A stretch of DNA of 41,603 bases from an uncultured bacterium (GCA_949294095.1 CASFFZ010000004.1:1-41603), one strand, 5' to 3'; positions 22,448 to 32,478 are shown, counted from the stretch's first letter. Made by a program: numbers and translations. Notes: generated by a model from the sequence alone, not told the origin.

Positions 22448-23184
22448 GTGATATTTTAATTGCCATCCCTGCGCGCTACGGCTCGTCGCGCCTGCCGGGA
22501 AAAATTTTGAAAGATTTAAACGGAAAACCCGTCATCCAGCACGTGTATGAAGCGTGCAAACGCACCGGACTGGGAGACGTGGTCATCGCCACCGAGTCCC
22601 CCTTGGTGGTGGAAGCCGTTGCCAAATTCGGCGCCACCGCCGTGCTGACCAGCGAAGCCTGCCAAAGCGGCACCGACCGCATTTTTGAAGCAGCGCAAAA
22701 CCGCCCCGAAAAATTTATTATTAACGTCCAGGGCGACGAGCCGTTTATCAGCACGGAAACGGTCAGCGCCGTAGCGGAACTGCTGCGAAGCGATCCGTCG
22801 TGCGATATTGCCACGGCCGTCTTTGCTACGTTAGACGACGCCAAAATCGACAATCCCAACTGCGTCAAAGCCGTTATCGCCAAAGACGGGCGCGCCCTCT
22901 ATTTTTCGCGCTCGCGCGTGCCGTACAAACGGGAGCTGACGGAAGAAAACAAAAAAGCGCCCTATTGGCAGCACTGCGGCATTTACGGCTACCGCCGCGA
23001 AGCGCTGGAACGGTTTGTACAGCTGCCGCCCAGCCCGCTGGAACAGTTGGAACGGCTGGAGCAGCTGCGCGCGCTGGAGGACGGGATGACCATCAAATGC
23101 GTGGAAACCCACCCCACCGGCCCCGCCATTGACACCGCGGCCGACTTGGAAGCCGCCGAAAAGTATTCGAAAGAACATCAATAG
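22444..23184 (+). CDS. kdsB: 3-deoxy-manno-octulosonate cytidylyltransferase
   Basis: KdsB activates KDO with CTP to CMP-KDO for the LPS inner core. The 246-residue length fits. The family N-terminus IAIPARYGSSRLPGK and the FIINVQGDEPFI motif are present. The start is GTG at 22444, overlapping the kinase stop (GTGA). The CTP synthase gene lies just downstream beyond a terminator. Confidence 0.94.
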   Translation: MSDILIAIPARYGSSRLPGKILKDLNGKPVIQHVYEACKRTGLGDVVIATESPLVVEAVAKFGATAVLTSEACQSGTDRIFEAAQNRPEKFIINVQGDEPFISTETVSAVAELLRSDPSCDIATAVFATLDDAKIDNPNCVKAVIAKDGRALYFSRSRVPYKRELTEENKKAPYWQHCGIYGYRREALERFVQLPPSPLEQLERLEQLRALEDGMTIKCVETHPTGPAIDTAADLEAAEKYSKEHQ

Positions 23185-24888
<1,704 letters not shown>

Positions 24889-24891
24889 AAT

Positions 24892-24921
24892 ATCCCCCGA
24901 AGAAATTCGGGGGATGTTTTT
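24892..24921 (+). terminator. terminator after pyrG
   Basis: A perfect 10-bp stem ATCCCCCGAA / TTCGGGGGAT with a GAAA loop and a T-run. Confidence 0.9.
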
Positions 24922-24977
24922 ATGGTACCCATTCTCTTTCCGCTGGGCTTGCTGTCCAAACCACGCTATGCGAAAAT

Positions 24978-25007
24978 AAAAAACGCCGGAGCATACACTC
25001 CGGCGTT
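24978..25007 (-). terminator. terminator of nadB
   Basis: A 10-bp stem (24982-24991/24998-25007) with loop CATACA, followed on the minus strand by a T-run. It ends the nadB transcript. Confidence 0.85.
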
Positions 25008-25036
25008 TTGCTGAACGGAAACGATTTGACAGCGCG

Positions 25037-26596
25037 TTATGCGTCTTTCTTCTCGTCGGACAAGTAATGGCAGCCCACCGAATGGCGGTTTTTCAAGGCG
25101 GCGTAAGTAATTAACAGCGCCGTCTGGGTGCCGTTGCGCAAGTCCAAGAGTTCCTGGCACAACGCCGTGCCTTTGTAGAACGCATCAATTTCGTTATGCA
25201 GGTGGCGCAGGATTTTTTCCGCGCGGCCCAGATGCTTGCGGCTGCGGATTAAGCCCACATAGTTCCACATCGTGCTGCGCAGGGTAGCCAGATCCTGTTT
25301 AATTAGGTTCAAATCGGGCTTTTCTTCCGGCACGACCCACGGTTTGGGATCGGGAATGTGGAACGAACCCGAGGCGATATCCTTAGCATCCGCCTCGGCG
25401 CACAAATACCCCATGGCCACCGCTTCCAACAGCGACGTGCTGGCCAAGCGGTTGGCTCCGTGGTAGCCGGTGCACGCCGTTTCGCCGATGGCGTTTAAAT
25501 GGGCGATGTTGGTGCGCCCTTGCGGGGTGGCATACACGCCGCCGCAGAAATAGTGCGCCGCCGGCACCACCGGCACGGGCACCTTGGTCATGTCAAAACC
25601 TTCTTCCAAACATTTTTTGTAAATGGCCGGGAAGCGCTCCTTGGTTTCTTCAGCCGGGTTGGCCGTAATATCCAAGTATACGCAGTCGTGGGACGTTTTC
25701 AGCCGTTCTTCTTCAATGGCGCGTGCCACGATATCCCGCGGGGCCAAATCTTTAAGCGGGTGATATTTGGGCATAAAGGCTTCGCCGTTGCAATTGCGCA
25801 AAATGGCGCCTTCGCCGCGCAAGGCTTCGGAAAGCAAAAAGCTTTTTCCTTTGGCAAACACCGTGGGGTGAAACTGCACAAATTCCATATTCATCACGCG
25901 CGCCCCCACCCGGTACGCCATCGCCACGCCATGGCCGTAGGCGTGCGCCGCGTTGGTGGTATGGCGGTACACCTGCCCCACTCCGCCGGTAGCCAGCACC
26001 GTTTTCTTGGCCGTTACGGCAAAGACTTCGCCTGTTTTATTGTCCAACACATAGGCGCCAAATACCGTCAGCGGGTAGTAGCGATCCATCGGGTCGGGCG
26101 AACTGTGGGAAAGGGTCAGCAAATCAATGGCCGAAGCATATTCCCGCACGGTAGCCAGCGGGTTTTTGCGCACGGCCTGCTGAATGGCCGCCAGCATGGC
26201 GTGCCCGGTGGTATCTTTGGAATAAATAATGCGGTTTTTGCGGTGTGCTCCCTCGCGCGTAAAGCGCAGGCGGTGCTGGGCATCCCGGTCAAAATTTACG
26301 GATAAATCCGTCAGAAAAACTTCTTGCACGGCTTTGCACCCAGCGGCGGAAAGTTCCTTGACCGCTTTTTCGTTGCACATGCCGGCCGTGGCCATCTTTA
26401 CATCGGCCAGTAAATCGTCCATATTCAAGTTGGGCTCGTAAACAATCCCCCCTTGGGCCAAATCGCTGTTGGCTTCGGGCATATCCCCGCAGCACAAAAG
26501 CATGGTTTTAAGGCCTTTTTTGGCGGCTTGATGGGCGTATACGCAGCCCGCGATGCCGCCGCCTATTACTAAACAATCGGTGTGAAGTACTTTCAT
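25037..26596 (-). CDS. nadB: L-aspartate oxidase
   Basis: NadB oxidises L-aspartate to iminoaspartate, the first step of bacterial NAD synthesis. The 519-residue length and domains fit: FAD-binding Rossmann motif VIGGGIAGCVYAHQ near the N-terminus, the SDLAQGGI segment, ATGGVGQVYRHTTN, and the active-site region RVMNMEFVQFHPT. The C-terminal helical domain has the usual RSRKHLGRAEKIL. It stands alone; nadA and nadC are not in the window. TATAAT lies nine bases before the ATG with no ribosome site, so the leader is very short. Confidence 0.94.
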   Translation of the reverse strand: MKVLHTDCLVIGGGIAGCVYAHQAAKKGLKTMLLCCGDMPEANSDLAQGGIVYEPNLNMDDLLADVKMATAGMCNEKAVKELSAAGCKAVQEVFLTDLSVNFDRDAQHRLRFTREGAHRKNRIIYSKDTTGHAMLAAIQQAVRKNPLATVREYASAIDLLTLSHSSPDPMDRYYPLTVFGAYVLDNKTGEVFAVTAKKTVLATGGVGQVYRHTTNAAHAYGHGVAMAYRVGARVMNMEFVQFHPTVFAKGKSFLLSEALRGEGAILRNCNGEAFMPKYHPLKDLAPRDIVARAIEEERLKTSHDCVYLDITANPAEETKERFPAIYKKCLEEGFDMTKVPVPVVPAAHYFCGGVYATPQGRTNIAHLNAIGETACTGYHGANRLASTSLLEAVAMGYLCAEADAKDIASGSFHIPDPKPWVVPEEKPDLNLIKQDLATLRSTMWNYVGLIRSRKHLGRAEKILRHLHNEIDAFYKGTALCQELLDLRNGTQTALLITYAALKNRHSVGCHYLSDEKKDA

Positions 26597-26698
26597 GATA
26601 CTTATATTATATAAAAAGGCGTTGGGGGCTGAGGCGTGAAAAATGCAAAAAAAGTTATTGCATTTTATTTTTATTTTTGTTATTATATATATCCTTAA

Positions 26699-26727
26699 TT
26701 TACAACGTTACTAAAAATTTGTATAAT
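26699..26727 (+). promoter_or_regulatory. strong promoter of the small structured transcript
   Basis: TTTACA (26699-26704), a 17-base spacer and a perfect TATAAT (26722-26727). It is one of the best promoters in the window and drives only the short transcript that follows. Confidence 0.75.
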
Positions 26728-26785
26728 ATTTTAAGAAAGATAAGAAGTTCTCTCCTTATCGGACTTTAAACAGGAGAATAAAAAA

Positions 26786-26875
26786 ATGATGAAGTTACTT
26801 GAAAAAATGGCTGAAGCGCTGACGAAAGTCGGTGAAAATGTCAGCGGCGCCCATTATATGATCAGCAAAAAATAA
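26786..26875 (+). CDS. 29-residue small protein, unknown function
   Basis: A 29-codon ORF, MMKLLEKMAEALTKVG in its first part, then ENVSGAHYMISKK. A good AGGAG ribosome site lies ten bases before the ATG. The first 15 residues form an amphipathic, Leu/Lys/Glu-rich helix; the tail is basic (SKK). It has no cysteine and no signal peptide. It resembles no family I know. The consensus promoter and ribosome site argue that it is translated. It could be a regulatory peptide, a toxin or a membrane-active peptide; these are guesses. Confidence 0.5.
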   Translation: MMKLLEKMAEALTKVGENVSGAHYMISKK

Positions 26876-26983
26876 GGGCGTCTAGAAGTACACAATTAGC
26901 AGTTTGAAGCCGGCCCGTTGTTTCGCCGGCGGACAGGGGAAGAAAACTCTTCCGCCTGTCCAAAACGGCTTAACAAGAAGATT

Positions 26984-27013
26984 CCATAAAGCACAAGCTT
27001 TGTGGTTTTTTTA
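26984..27013 (+). terminator. terminator of the small transcript
   Basis: CCATAAAGC pairs with GCTTTGTGG (one G-U pair) around loop ACAA, followed by seven T. Confidence 0.8.
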
Positions 27014-27017
27014 TGCC

Positions 27018-27043
27018 TAAAAAATGCCCTGCAGGCGCAGGGC
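27018..27043 (-). terminator. terminator of the pilin at 27070-27591
   Basis: GCCCTGC (27026-27032) pairs with GCAGGGC (27037-27043), and on the minus strand a T-run follows. Confidence 0.75.
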
Positions 27044-27069
27044 AAAAGAAGAAGAAAACACAAAGTACG

Positions 27070-27591
27070 TTATTTTGTACAGCTGTAATAAGAACCGGAA
27101 CCGGAGCAATTTGTGTATCCCATGGTTACGCACAAATCGTGCCCCGTAGCGCTGCGCGATATGCATTGATCCAGATAATGACCCGTTGCAAAATCCGGAT
27201 ACAGGTAGAAATAATAATCTTTTACCGCATTGTTCTGTACACGGTTTACCTGTACGCCCCAAGACTGGACGACAATTTCAAAGTATTTGGTGCGCAGGCA
27301 ATAGTCTTTATTGGGGTTTATGGTGCACGAACGCGCATTGGACAAGCCAATATCCAAATAATCCACTTTGGGGCGTTTCCGTTCCGAATCGGATAAATCC
27401 GGATTATCGTAATAATACCGGTTGACCGCCTCTAAAATAGCGTTTCCGTCCACCAACCCTTCGGTAAAATGGCTTCTTTCCACGGCTTTTCTATAAGAGC
27501 CCAATCCAATTCCCGCCAAAATGGCAATAATGATGACCACCGCCATCAGTTCGGTCAGCGTAAAACCTTTTGCAAACATATTTTTCATCAT
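27070..27591 (-). CDS. type IV pilin-like protein, divergent
   Basis: A 173-residue prepilin. The leader is nine residues (MMKNMFAKG), with cleavage before Phe10 and mature Glu5 (FTLTELMAVVIIIAILAGI). The hydrophobic helix differs from the other pilins here (TELM, SYRKAVERS). The C-terminal half has six cysteines, including GHDLC and NCSGSGSYYSC, suggesting disulfides. A GGGGA ribosome site lies before the ATG at 27591; the next ATG is also possible. It is divergent from another pilin gene across 136 bp. Promoter boxes TTGAAA (27648-27653) and TATAAT (27626-27631) lie 16 bases apart. Confidence 0.85.
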   Translation of the reverse strand: MMKNMFAKGFTLTELMAVVIIIAILAGIGLGSYRKAVERSHFTEGLVDGNAILEAVNRYYYDNPDLSDSERKRPKVDYLDIGLSNARSCTINPNKDYCLRTKYFEIVVQSWGVQVNRVQNNAVKDYYFYLYPDFATGHYLDQCISRSATGHDLCVTMGYTNCSGSGSYYSCTK

Positions 27592-27625
27592 AAAATCCCC
27601 TGTCAGAATTTGCTGGTACTTTACT

Positions 27626-27653
27626 ATTATATCCTTTTTTATCTTTCTTTCAA
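27626..27653 (-). promoter_or_regulatory. promoter of the divergent pilin
   Basis: On the minus strand TTGAAA (27648-27653), a 16-base purine-rich spacer and TATAAT (27626-27631). The spacer length equals that of the two homopolymer pilin promoters. Confidence 0.6.
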
Positions 27654-27727
27654 TCGTTCCGTGAATAATTTTTAATTGAAAAACCGCCCAAAAACCGATA
27701 TACTGTACAAGAATACAGGAGTAATAT

Positions 27728-28228
27728 ATGAAAACAAAAAACACGGGTTTTACGCTTATTGAACTTTTGGCCGTGGTGCTGATTATTGCCATGTTAACTT
27801 CCGTTGCTTTGCCGCAGTACCGCAAATCGGTGCAGCGGGCGGAATCCATGGAAGCCCTGGTTAACTTACGAACGATTTTTGACTCCGCCAAGCGTTACCG
27901 CGCCGCCAATTCCGAAGCGCCGGAAAAACTGAACGGATTGGACGTTTCCTTTTTTGACGCCGATACGCCGGACTCTTCTTCGTTTAATATCGGCAACTAC
28001 CGCTATATTTTTTCCGACGATGGCGTCTCCGCCTGCCGCATAAGCGGCAGCGGATCGTATAACGACACCTATTGCCTGGATATGTATTATGTGTTCACGC
28101 TGGGAAGTACGAAATATAAAGACTTGCTCATCTGCTCCAGCAACAGCACAAAATATAACTGGCTGTGCGAATCGTTAAAAACGGATTCGCTGCCGGACGG
28201 AACGCCCGTAATCGGTACGGATATTTAA
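27728..28228 (+). CDS. type IV pilin-like protein
   Basis: A 166-residue prepilin with a seven-residue leader (MKTKNTG), cleavage before Phe8 and mature Glu5 (FTLIELLAVVLIIAMLTSV). The head has the Ala/Glu-rich first helix, then a beta-rich part with cysteines at SACRISG, TYCLDM, LICSS and LCES. AGGAG lies before the ATG. It is divergent from the pilin at 27070-27591 and ends at a bidirectional terminator. Confidence 0.87.
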   Translation: MKTKNTGFTLIELLAVVLIIAMLTSVALPQYRKSVQRAESMEALVNLRTIFDSAKRYRAANSEAPEKLNGLDVSFFDADTPDSSSFNIGNYRYIFSDDGVSACRISGSGSYNDTYCLDMYYVFTLGSTKYKDLLICSSNSTKYNWLCESLKTDSLPDGTPVIGTDI

Positions 28229-28229
28229 T

Positions 28230-28259
28230 AAAAAAGGGCTTTTAAAAAGCCCTTTTTTT
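28230..28259. terminator. bidirectional terminator between pilin and helicase genes
   Basis: AAAAGGGCTTTT-TAAAAAGCCCTTTT forms an almost perfect palindrome flanked by A and T runs. It overlaps the helicase stop codon, ending both convergent genes. Confidence 0.9.
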
Positions 28260-29790
28260 AGTGTCGTTTTCGTTTAGAAAATTTTTTGCCGTTTCTATGC
28301 CCGGTTTTGGATTTTTTCCAAGCCGGGTTTTTTACGGGCGGGCGGCTCGTTTGCCGAAGGCTTTTTTTGCTGGCGCCCACTTTTAAGGTGCGAAAAGGAT
28401 TTTCCTCCCGCTCCTGCGCCAAGATAGGGGCCGCGGCGGACGCTTTGCGAAACGTTTTGGGTTTTTGCGGGCTAAGCGGAAGGGTTTTAGGCTCTTTGCG
28501 GCGGGGCGCAGCGGAAGAGAGGGAAGCCGGCCGTTGGGGCAAATCCACTTCGCCTTCTTGCAAAAGCTGTTTTGCCAGCGCGGTGGCTTTGGAAGGGCGT
28601 GGCGTTTGGCCGGCCCGCGCGCGGCGGCTCTTGCCGTGGGCGGCGCCTTCTTCCTGCGCCACAAATTTGGGCGCGGGCAGCGGTTCAATGGTTTTTTGAA
28701 TGGTTTTGACGGGAATAGAAAAACGGGTTACTTTGCAGATCTCTTTCCATTTTTCGCCGTCGTCTGAAATCAGCGACAGCGCCGCCCCCACCGTTCCCGC
28801 GCGGCCGGTGCGCCCGATGCGGTGGATGTAATCTTCCGGGCATTGGGGCAAATCGTAATTAATCACGTGTGCGATATGCGCCACGTCAATTCCGCGCGCC
28901 GCCAAATCGGTGGCCACCAAAATCCGCACGGTTCCGTTTCGGAAAAATTCCAACACCTGCCGGCGGCGGTTTTGGCGCAAATCCCCGTGCAGGGCATTGG
29001 CTTTTTGGCCGTATAATTTAAGCTGTTTGGCCAGCCGTTCCGCCCCGTGCTTGGTGCGCGTAAAAATTAAGACAGAGCCCTTTCGCGTATTTAGCTCATG
29101 CAGCAGCTGCGGCAGTTTTTCCCGCACGTCCACCCTCACAATTTCCTGCACCACCAAATCCGCCGGGCTGACTGCCGAACCGATTTGCACCCGCACCGGA
29201 CGGGTTAAAAATTCCCGGGCCAGCGTTTGGATTTGCTCCGGCAGCGTGGCCGAAAACAACAGCGTCTGGCGCGGGGCGGGCAAAGCGGCCGCAATCCGGC
29301 GCATATCGTCAATAAATCCCATATCCAGCATGCGGTCGGTTTCGTCCAGCACCAACAAATGCGTCTTTTTTACATCCACGCTTTTGCGGCCCATATGGTC
29401 AATTAACCGGCCGGGCGTGGCGATAATCACGCGCGGGTGTGCGCGCAGAGCGGCATATTGTTTATGGATGTTGTCCCCGCCGATAATAAGAGCCGTTGGA
29501 AGCGAAAAAGCATCCGAGAACAATTTTTCAAGTTCTTCCTGCGTCTGCTGCGCAAGCTCCCGCGTGGGAGACAAAATAAGCGCATTTTCCTGTGGATTTT
29601 CGGCCAGCTTTACGGCAAGCGGCAGCAAGAAAGCAAACGTTTTTCCCGTGCCGGTCTGCGCCGTAGCCAGCACGTCGCGCCCCTGCAAAGCGGGCGGCAC
29701 CGCCCCCGCCTGTACGGGCGTGGGGACGATAATCTCCAAACGCGCCAGCGCTTGCTGCAAATACGCGGGCAGGCAGGAAAAATCGGTCAT
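28258..29790 (-). CDS. DEAD-box-type RNA helicase (RhlE/CsdA-like)
   Basis: A 510-residue RNA helicase. Motifs: Q motif (IIVPTPVQAG, 20-29), motif I AQTGTGKT (44-51), PTRELAQ, TPGRLIDHM, motif II DETD (149-152), SAT (180-182), and in the second RecA domain IFTRTKHGAERLA, ATDLAARGIDV and HRIGRTGRAG. Motif II is DETD instead of DEAD, a rare form. The C-terminal tail (about 375-510) is basic and disordered, ending KFSKRKRH, as in RNA-binding tails. I take the ATG at 29790, four bases after the stop of the ABC-F gene, because it gives the usual N-terminus; an ATG at 29817 or GTG at 29826 inside ABC-F is possible. Confidence 0.88.
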   Translation of the reverse strand: MTDFSCLPAYLQQALARLEIIVPTPVQAGAVPPALQGRDVLATAQTGTGKTFAFLLPLAVKLAENPQENALILSPTRELAQQTQEELEKLFSDAFSLPTALIIGGDNIHKQYAALRAHPRVIIATPGRLIDHMGRKSVDVKKTHLLVLDETDRMLDMGFIDDMRRIAAALPAPRQTLLFSATLPEQIQTLAREFLTRPVRVQIGSAVSPADLVVQEIVRVDVREKLPQLLHELNTRKGSVLIFTRTKHGAERLAKQLKLYGQKANALHGDLRQNRRRQVLEFFRNGTVRILVATDLAARGIDVAHIAHVINYDLPQCPEDYIHRIGRTGRAGTVGAALSLISDDGEKWKEICKVTRFSIPVKTIQKTIEPLPAPKFVAQEEGAAHGKSRRARAGQTPRPSKATALAKQLLQEGEVDLPQRPASLSSAAPRRKEPKTLPLSPQKPKTFRKASAAAPILAQEREENPFRTLKVGASKKSLRQTSRPPVKNPAWKKSKTGHRNGKKFSKRKRH

Positions 29791-29794
29791 TTGG

Positions 29795-31642
29795 TTACTC
29801 GGCGCAGGCTTGTTCATATTCTTCACTTAGCCGCATCCATTCGTCTTCGGCTTTTTGGAGCTGGTCGTTTAACAGGGCCAGTTCAATACTGCCGTCGGCG
29901 GAGTATTGGGCCGTCAGTTGTTCTTCCAGCGCTTTTTTGCGGGCGGTCAGTTTTTCTATTTTTTCGTCCAGCGCGCGGATTTCCTTTTTAAGCGGAGCGA
30001 CGCGCGCCCGCCGTTGGGCGGCGGCCCGGCGCTGGGCTTCTTTGGAGGTCATTTTATCGCTGGCCAAGTCGTTGCGGTCGTTGTTTTTTAAGAGCTGGGC
30101 CTTATAGTCTTCCAAATCGCCGGTAAACGTTTGGCAGGTGCCGTGGCGGACGATCCACAGCGTATCACAGGTATATTCAATCACGTGCAAGTCGTGCGTA
30201 ATCAGCACGACGGCGCCCTCGTAATCGTTCAGCGCCTCCAGCAAGGCCTGGCGGGACTGGATGTCCAAATGGTTGGTGGGTTCGTCCAAAATCAATAAAT
30301 GCGGCGCGTCCTTGGTAATGAGCGCCAGAAGCAGGCGGGACTTCTCCCCCCCGGACAGTTTGCCTATTTCCGTATCGGATTTGGCTTTATTTAACCCAAA
30401 CGCCCCCAGCTGGGCGCGGATCTGCGTTTCCGTAGCCAAGGGCATCACGGCGGAAAGTTGCTCGTAGGGTGTTTTTTCCACGTCCAATTCTTCCGTTTGG
30501 TGCTGGGAGAAATAGGCGATTTTCATTTTTTTGGCCATCGTCATCTTGCCCGACATCAATAACAGCCGGTGCGAAAGAATTTTGGCCAGCGTGGATTTGC
30601 CGTTGCCGTTGGCGCCCAAGAGGGCGATGCGGTCGTCGGGTTCAATGCGCAGGTTTAAATTTTGCAAAACGGGTTTATCGTCGTAGCCGGCAACGCCGTT
30701 TTCGATGGTAATCAGCGAATTCTGCAGCCGCTCCGGCGAGGGAAACTGAAAGTGCACTTCCGGATCTTTGGGGATGGCGGGCGCGTCGCCCAGTTTTTCA
30801 ATCATTTTAATGCGGCTTTGGGCCTGCTTGGCCTTGGAGGCTTTGTAGCGAAAGCGGTCTACAAACGACTGCAAATGCGCCACCACGCGCTCGTGCTTGG
30901 CGGCCGCCAGCCGGGCGCCTTCTATGGCGGCGGCGCGGGTGCGCTCATACGTATCGTAATTGCCGTTATAAAGCTTCAGCTGGGCGTCTTCCACGTGGAT
31001 GATTTTGTCGCACAGGCGGTTTAAAATATGGCGGTCGTGGCTGATGATAAAAATGGTTTTGTCCAACCGCACCAGATAGTTTTCCAGCCACATGGCGGTT
31101 TCCAAGTCCAAGTGGTTGGTCGGCTCGTCCAACAGCAAACAGTTGGACGGCGCATACAAGCACGCCGCCACATTGGCGCGCACCTGCCAGCCGCCAGAAA
31201 ATTCTTTAAGCGGGCGGCGAAAATCTTCGTTCACAAACCCCAGCCCGCTTAAAATGGCGCTGGCGCGGGCTTCGGCACTGTGGGCGCCCAAAAATTCCAG
31301 CCGGTCAAACACTTCCGCCATCCGCTCGCCCGATATATTGGGGTCTTGCAGTTCCTTTTGCAGGGCGGAAAGTTCCTTGTTGCTGGCCAGCACATAATCC
31401 AAAAGCGCCACGGACGGGTCTTCTATGTCCTGCGCGACGGAAGCTATTTTGGTGCCGCGGGAGATATCTATGCGTCCCCCGTCCGGCGAGAACTTGCCTT
31501 CAATCAGCTTAAAAAGCGTACTCTTGCCGCACCCGTTGGGGCCGACAAGGCCCACTTTCTGCCCGTCTTGAATCATGACGGAAGTATCTTCAAACAAGGT
31601 GCGCAGGCCGAAATGGAAGGAAAGGTCTTTGATGTCTATCAT
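29795..31642 (-). CDS. ABC-F family ATPase
   Basis: A 615-residue soluble protein with two ABC ATPase domains and no membrane segment, as in ABC-F translation factors that act in the ribosomal E site. Domain 1 has GPNGCGKST and the signature FSGGWQVR; domain 2 has GANGNGKST and LSGGEKSR, with LLDEPTNHLD and LILDEPTNHLD Walker B motifs. The linker is helical, and a basic coiled coil ends the chain (about 545-615). TATAAT lies five bases before the ATG without a ribosome site. The helicase follows at once, so both likely act in ribosome function under one promoter. Its exact subfamily is not clear. Confidence 0.92.
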   Translation of the reverse strand: MIDIKDLSFHFGLRTLFEDTSVMIQDGQKVGLVGPNGCGKSTLFKLIEGKFSPDGGRIDISRGTKIASVAQDIEDPSVALLDYVLASNKELSALQKELQDPNISGERMAEVFDRLEFLGAHSAEARASAILSGLGFVNEDFRRPLKEFSGGWQVRANVAACLYAPSNCLLLDEPTNHLDLETAMWLENYLVRLDKTIFIISHDRHILNRLCDKIIHVEDAQLKLYNGNYDTYERTRAAAIEGARLAAAKHERVVAHLQSFVDRFRYKASKAKQAQSRIKMIEKLGDAPAIPKDPEVHFQFPSPERLQNSLITIENGVAGYDDKPVLQNLNLRIEPDDRIALLGANGNGKSTLAKILSHRLLLMSGKMTMAKKMKIAYFSQHQTEELDVEKTPYEQLSAVMPLATETQIRAQLGAFGLNKAKSDTEIGKLSGGEKSRLLLALITKDAPHLLILDEPTNHLDIQSRQALLEALNDYEGAVVLITHDLHVIEYTCDTLWIVRHGTCQTFTGDLEDYKAQLLKNNDRNDLASDKMTSKEAQRRAAAQRRARVAPLKKEIRALDEKIEKLTARKKALEEQLTAQYSADGSIELALLNDQLQKAEDEWMRLSEEYEQACAE

Positions 31643-31743
31643 AGCTAATTATATTTTACTAAATTAAGACGGTAAGAGGCGGAAAAGAATTCTCTTATAT
31701 AGAGGTTTCAAAAGTTTTAATTTAGTGTTTTTGTATTTTAGTA

Positions 31744-31790
31744 TTTACAAATATACAAATTTATGTTACTATTAAAATATCTTAAGTAAC
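31744..31790 (+). promoter_or_regulatory. promoter and inverted repeat of the AT-rich gene
   Basis: TTTACA (31744-31749), a 17-base spacer and TACTAT (31767-31772). Overlapping it, GTTACT (31765-31770) and AGTAAC (31785-31790) form an inverted repeat with 14 bases between. The repeat covers the -10 and the start site, a good place for autorepression by the ribbon-helix-helix-like product. Confidence 0.5.
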
Positions 31791-31802
31791 AGGAGAATCA
31801 TT

Positions 31803-32315
31803 ATGGAATTTAAAAATATCTCCCTACAAATAGAAAGCAAACTTTACAAAACATTTCTTTTATCTCTTCAGTTATCCGGGGAATCTCCCGATTCCGCCAT
31901 TGAAAAATGCTTGCGTTGGTATATTTCTAATATTTTTACTAAAACTTCCAAAGAATATTCCCCCACAGAAGAACATCAAGAAAAGAAAAGCTTTTATGGA
32001 ACTGGAATTAAGCGTATTGCAAAATGGGCATTAAATACCAATCAATATAACCATAAAATTATCAAAGCATTTTTTCTAGCGGAAAGTTCCTCTTCTGAGG
32101 TCACACTCTCTCAGTTGGAAAAGATTTGCAGTGATAGCACAAATAAAGAACTTTATGTACCTACGTTTAAGAATAATTATGCTCAAATGAAATTTGATGG
32201 GCCCAAGTCACACGGCAAGATTTTTGAAGATGATGGAAATCGGGTATGGATATGGGAAGATGCCAAAGAAACGTTATTAAAATATAAAAAACATTTCTTA
32301 GTGAAACAGAAATGA
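31803..32315 (+). CDS. AT-rich gene, ribbon-helix-helix-like N-terminus
   Basis: A 170-residue protein I do not recognise. Residues 5-42 (strand KNISLQI, then two helices ending in CLRWYISNIF) fit a ribbon-helix-helix DNA-binding fold. The centre is Lys-rich. The C-terminal part (about 120-168, with AQMKFDG, HGKIFEDDG and VWIWEDA) looks like a small separate domain. The DNA is visibly richer in A and T than its neighbours, with many AAA, TTA and ATA codons, which suggests transfer from elsewhere. AGGAG lies before the ATG. It stands alone with its own terminator. It might be a regulator or part of a mobile remnant. Confidence 0.7.
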   Translation: MEFKNISLQIESKLYKTFLLSLQLSGESPDSAIEKCLRWYISNIFTKTSKEYSPTEEHQEKKSFYGTGIKRIAKWALNTNQYNHKIIKAFFLAESSSSEVTLSQLEKICSDSTNKELYVPTFKNNYAQMKFDGPKSHGKIFEDDGNRVWIWEDAKETLLKYKKHFLVKQK

Positions 32316-32338
32316 CGTGAATCACTTTCCGCAAAATT

Positions 32339-32368
32339 CTCCGTCGGTCAGACGGAGCGGATTTTTTT
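32339..32368 (+). terminator. terminator of the AT-rich gene
   Basis: CTCCGTC (32339-32345) pairs with GACGGAG (32351-32357), then a T-run. A related CTCCG sequence and a small AT hairpin follow. Confidence 0.7.
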
Positions 32369-32478
32369 AAAATTCTCCGACGGAAGATTTAAAATCTTGC
32401 CGTACCCGTTTTTTGGTTTCCCTCTACAAAATTGCCAAACAATTAAATTTGATAGAATAGGATAACAACGGAGCTTGT

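Larger units (their letters stand above)
26734..27013 (+). ncRNA. structured small transcript with an internal ORF
   Basis: From the promoter to the terminator is about 280 nt. Hairpins read along it: GATAAG / CTTATC (26739-26744/26755-26760), CGCTGAC / GTCAGCG (26818-26824/26840-26846), GCCGGC / GCCGGC (26909-26914/26925-26930), a 12-bp stem with one bulge (26931-26942/26949-26961), and the terminator. It matches none of tmRNA, RNase P, SRP or 6S RNA by the signatures I know. The second hairpin lies in a short ORF, so it could be an RNA, a coding mRNA with a structured 3' part, or both. Confidence 0.5.

Noticed and set aside
25499..26305. Plus-strand frame opposite nadB
   Set aside because: Shadow of nadB, His/Gly-rich, no start signal.
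26734..27013. tmRNA, 6S RNA, SRP RNA or RNase P RNA
   Set aside because: None of the sequence signatures I know (tag ORF ending in Ala-Ala, CCA end with T-arm, GGAAG/GCAGCC, P4 core) is present.
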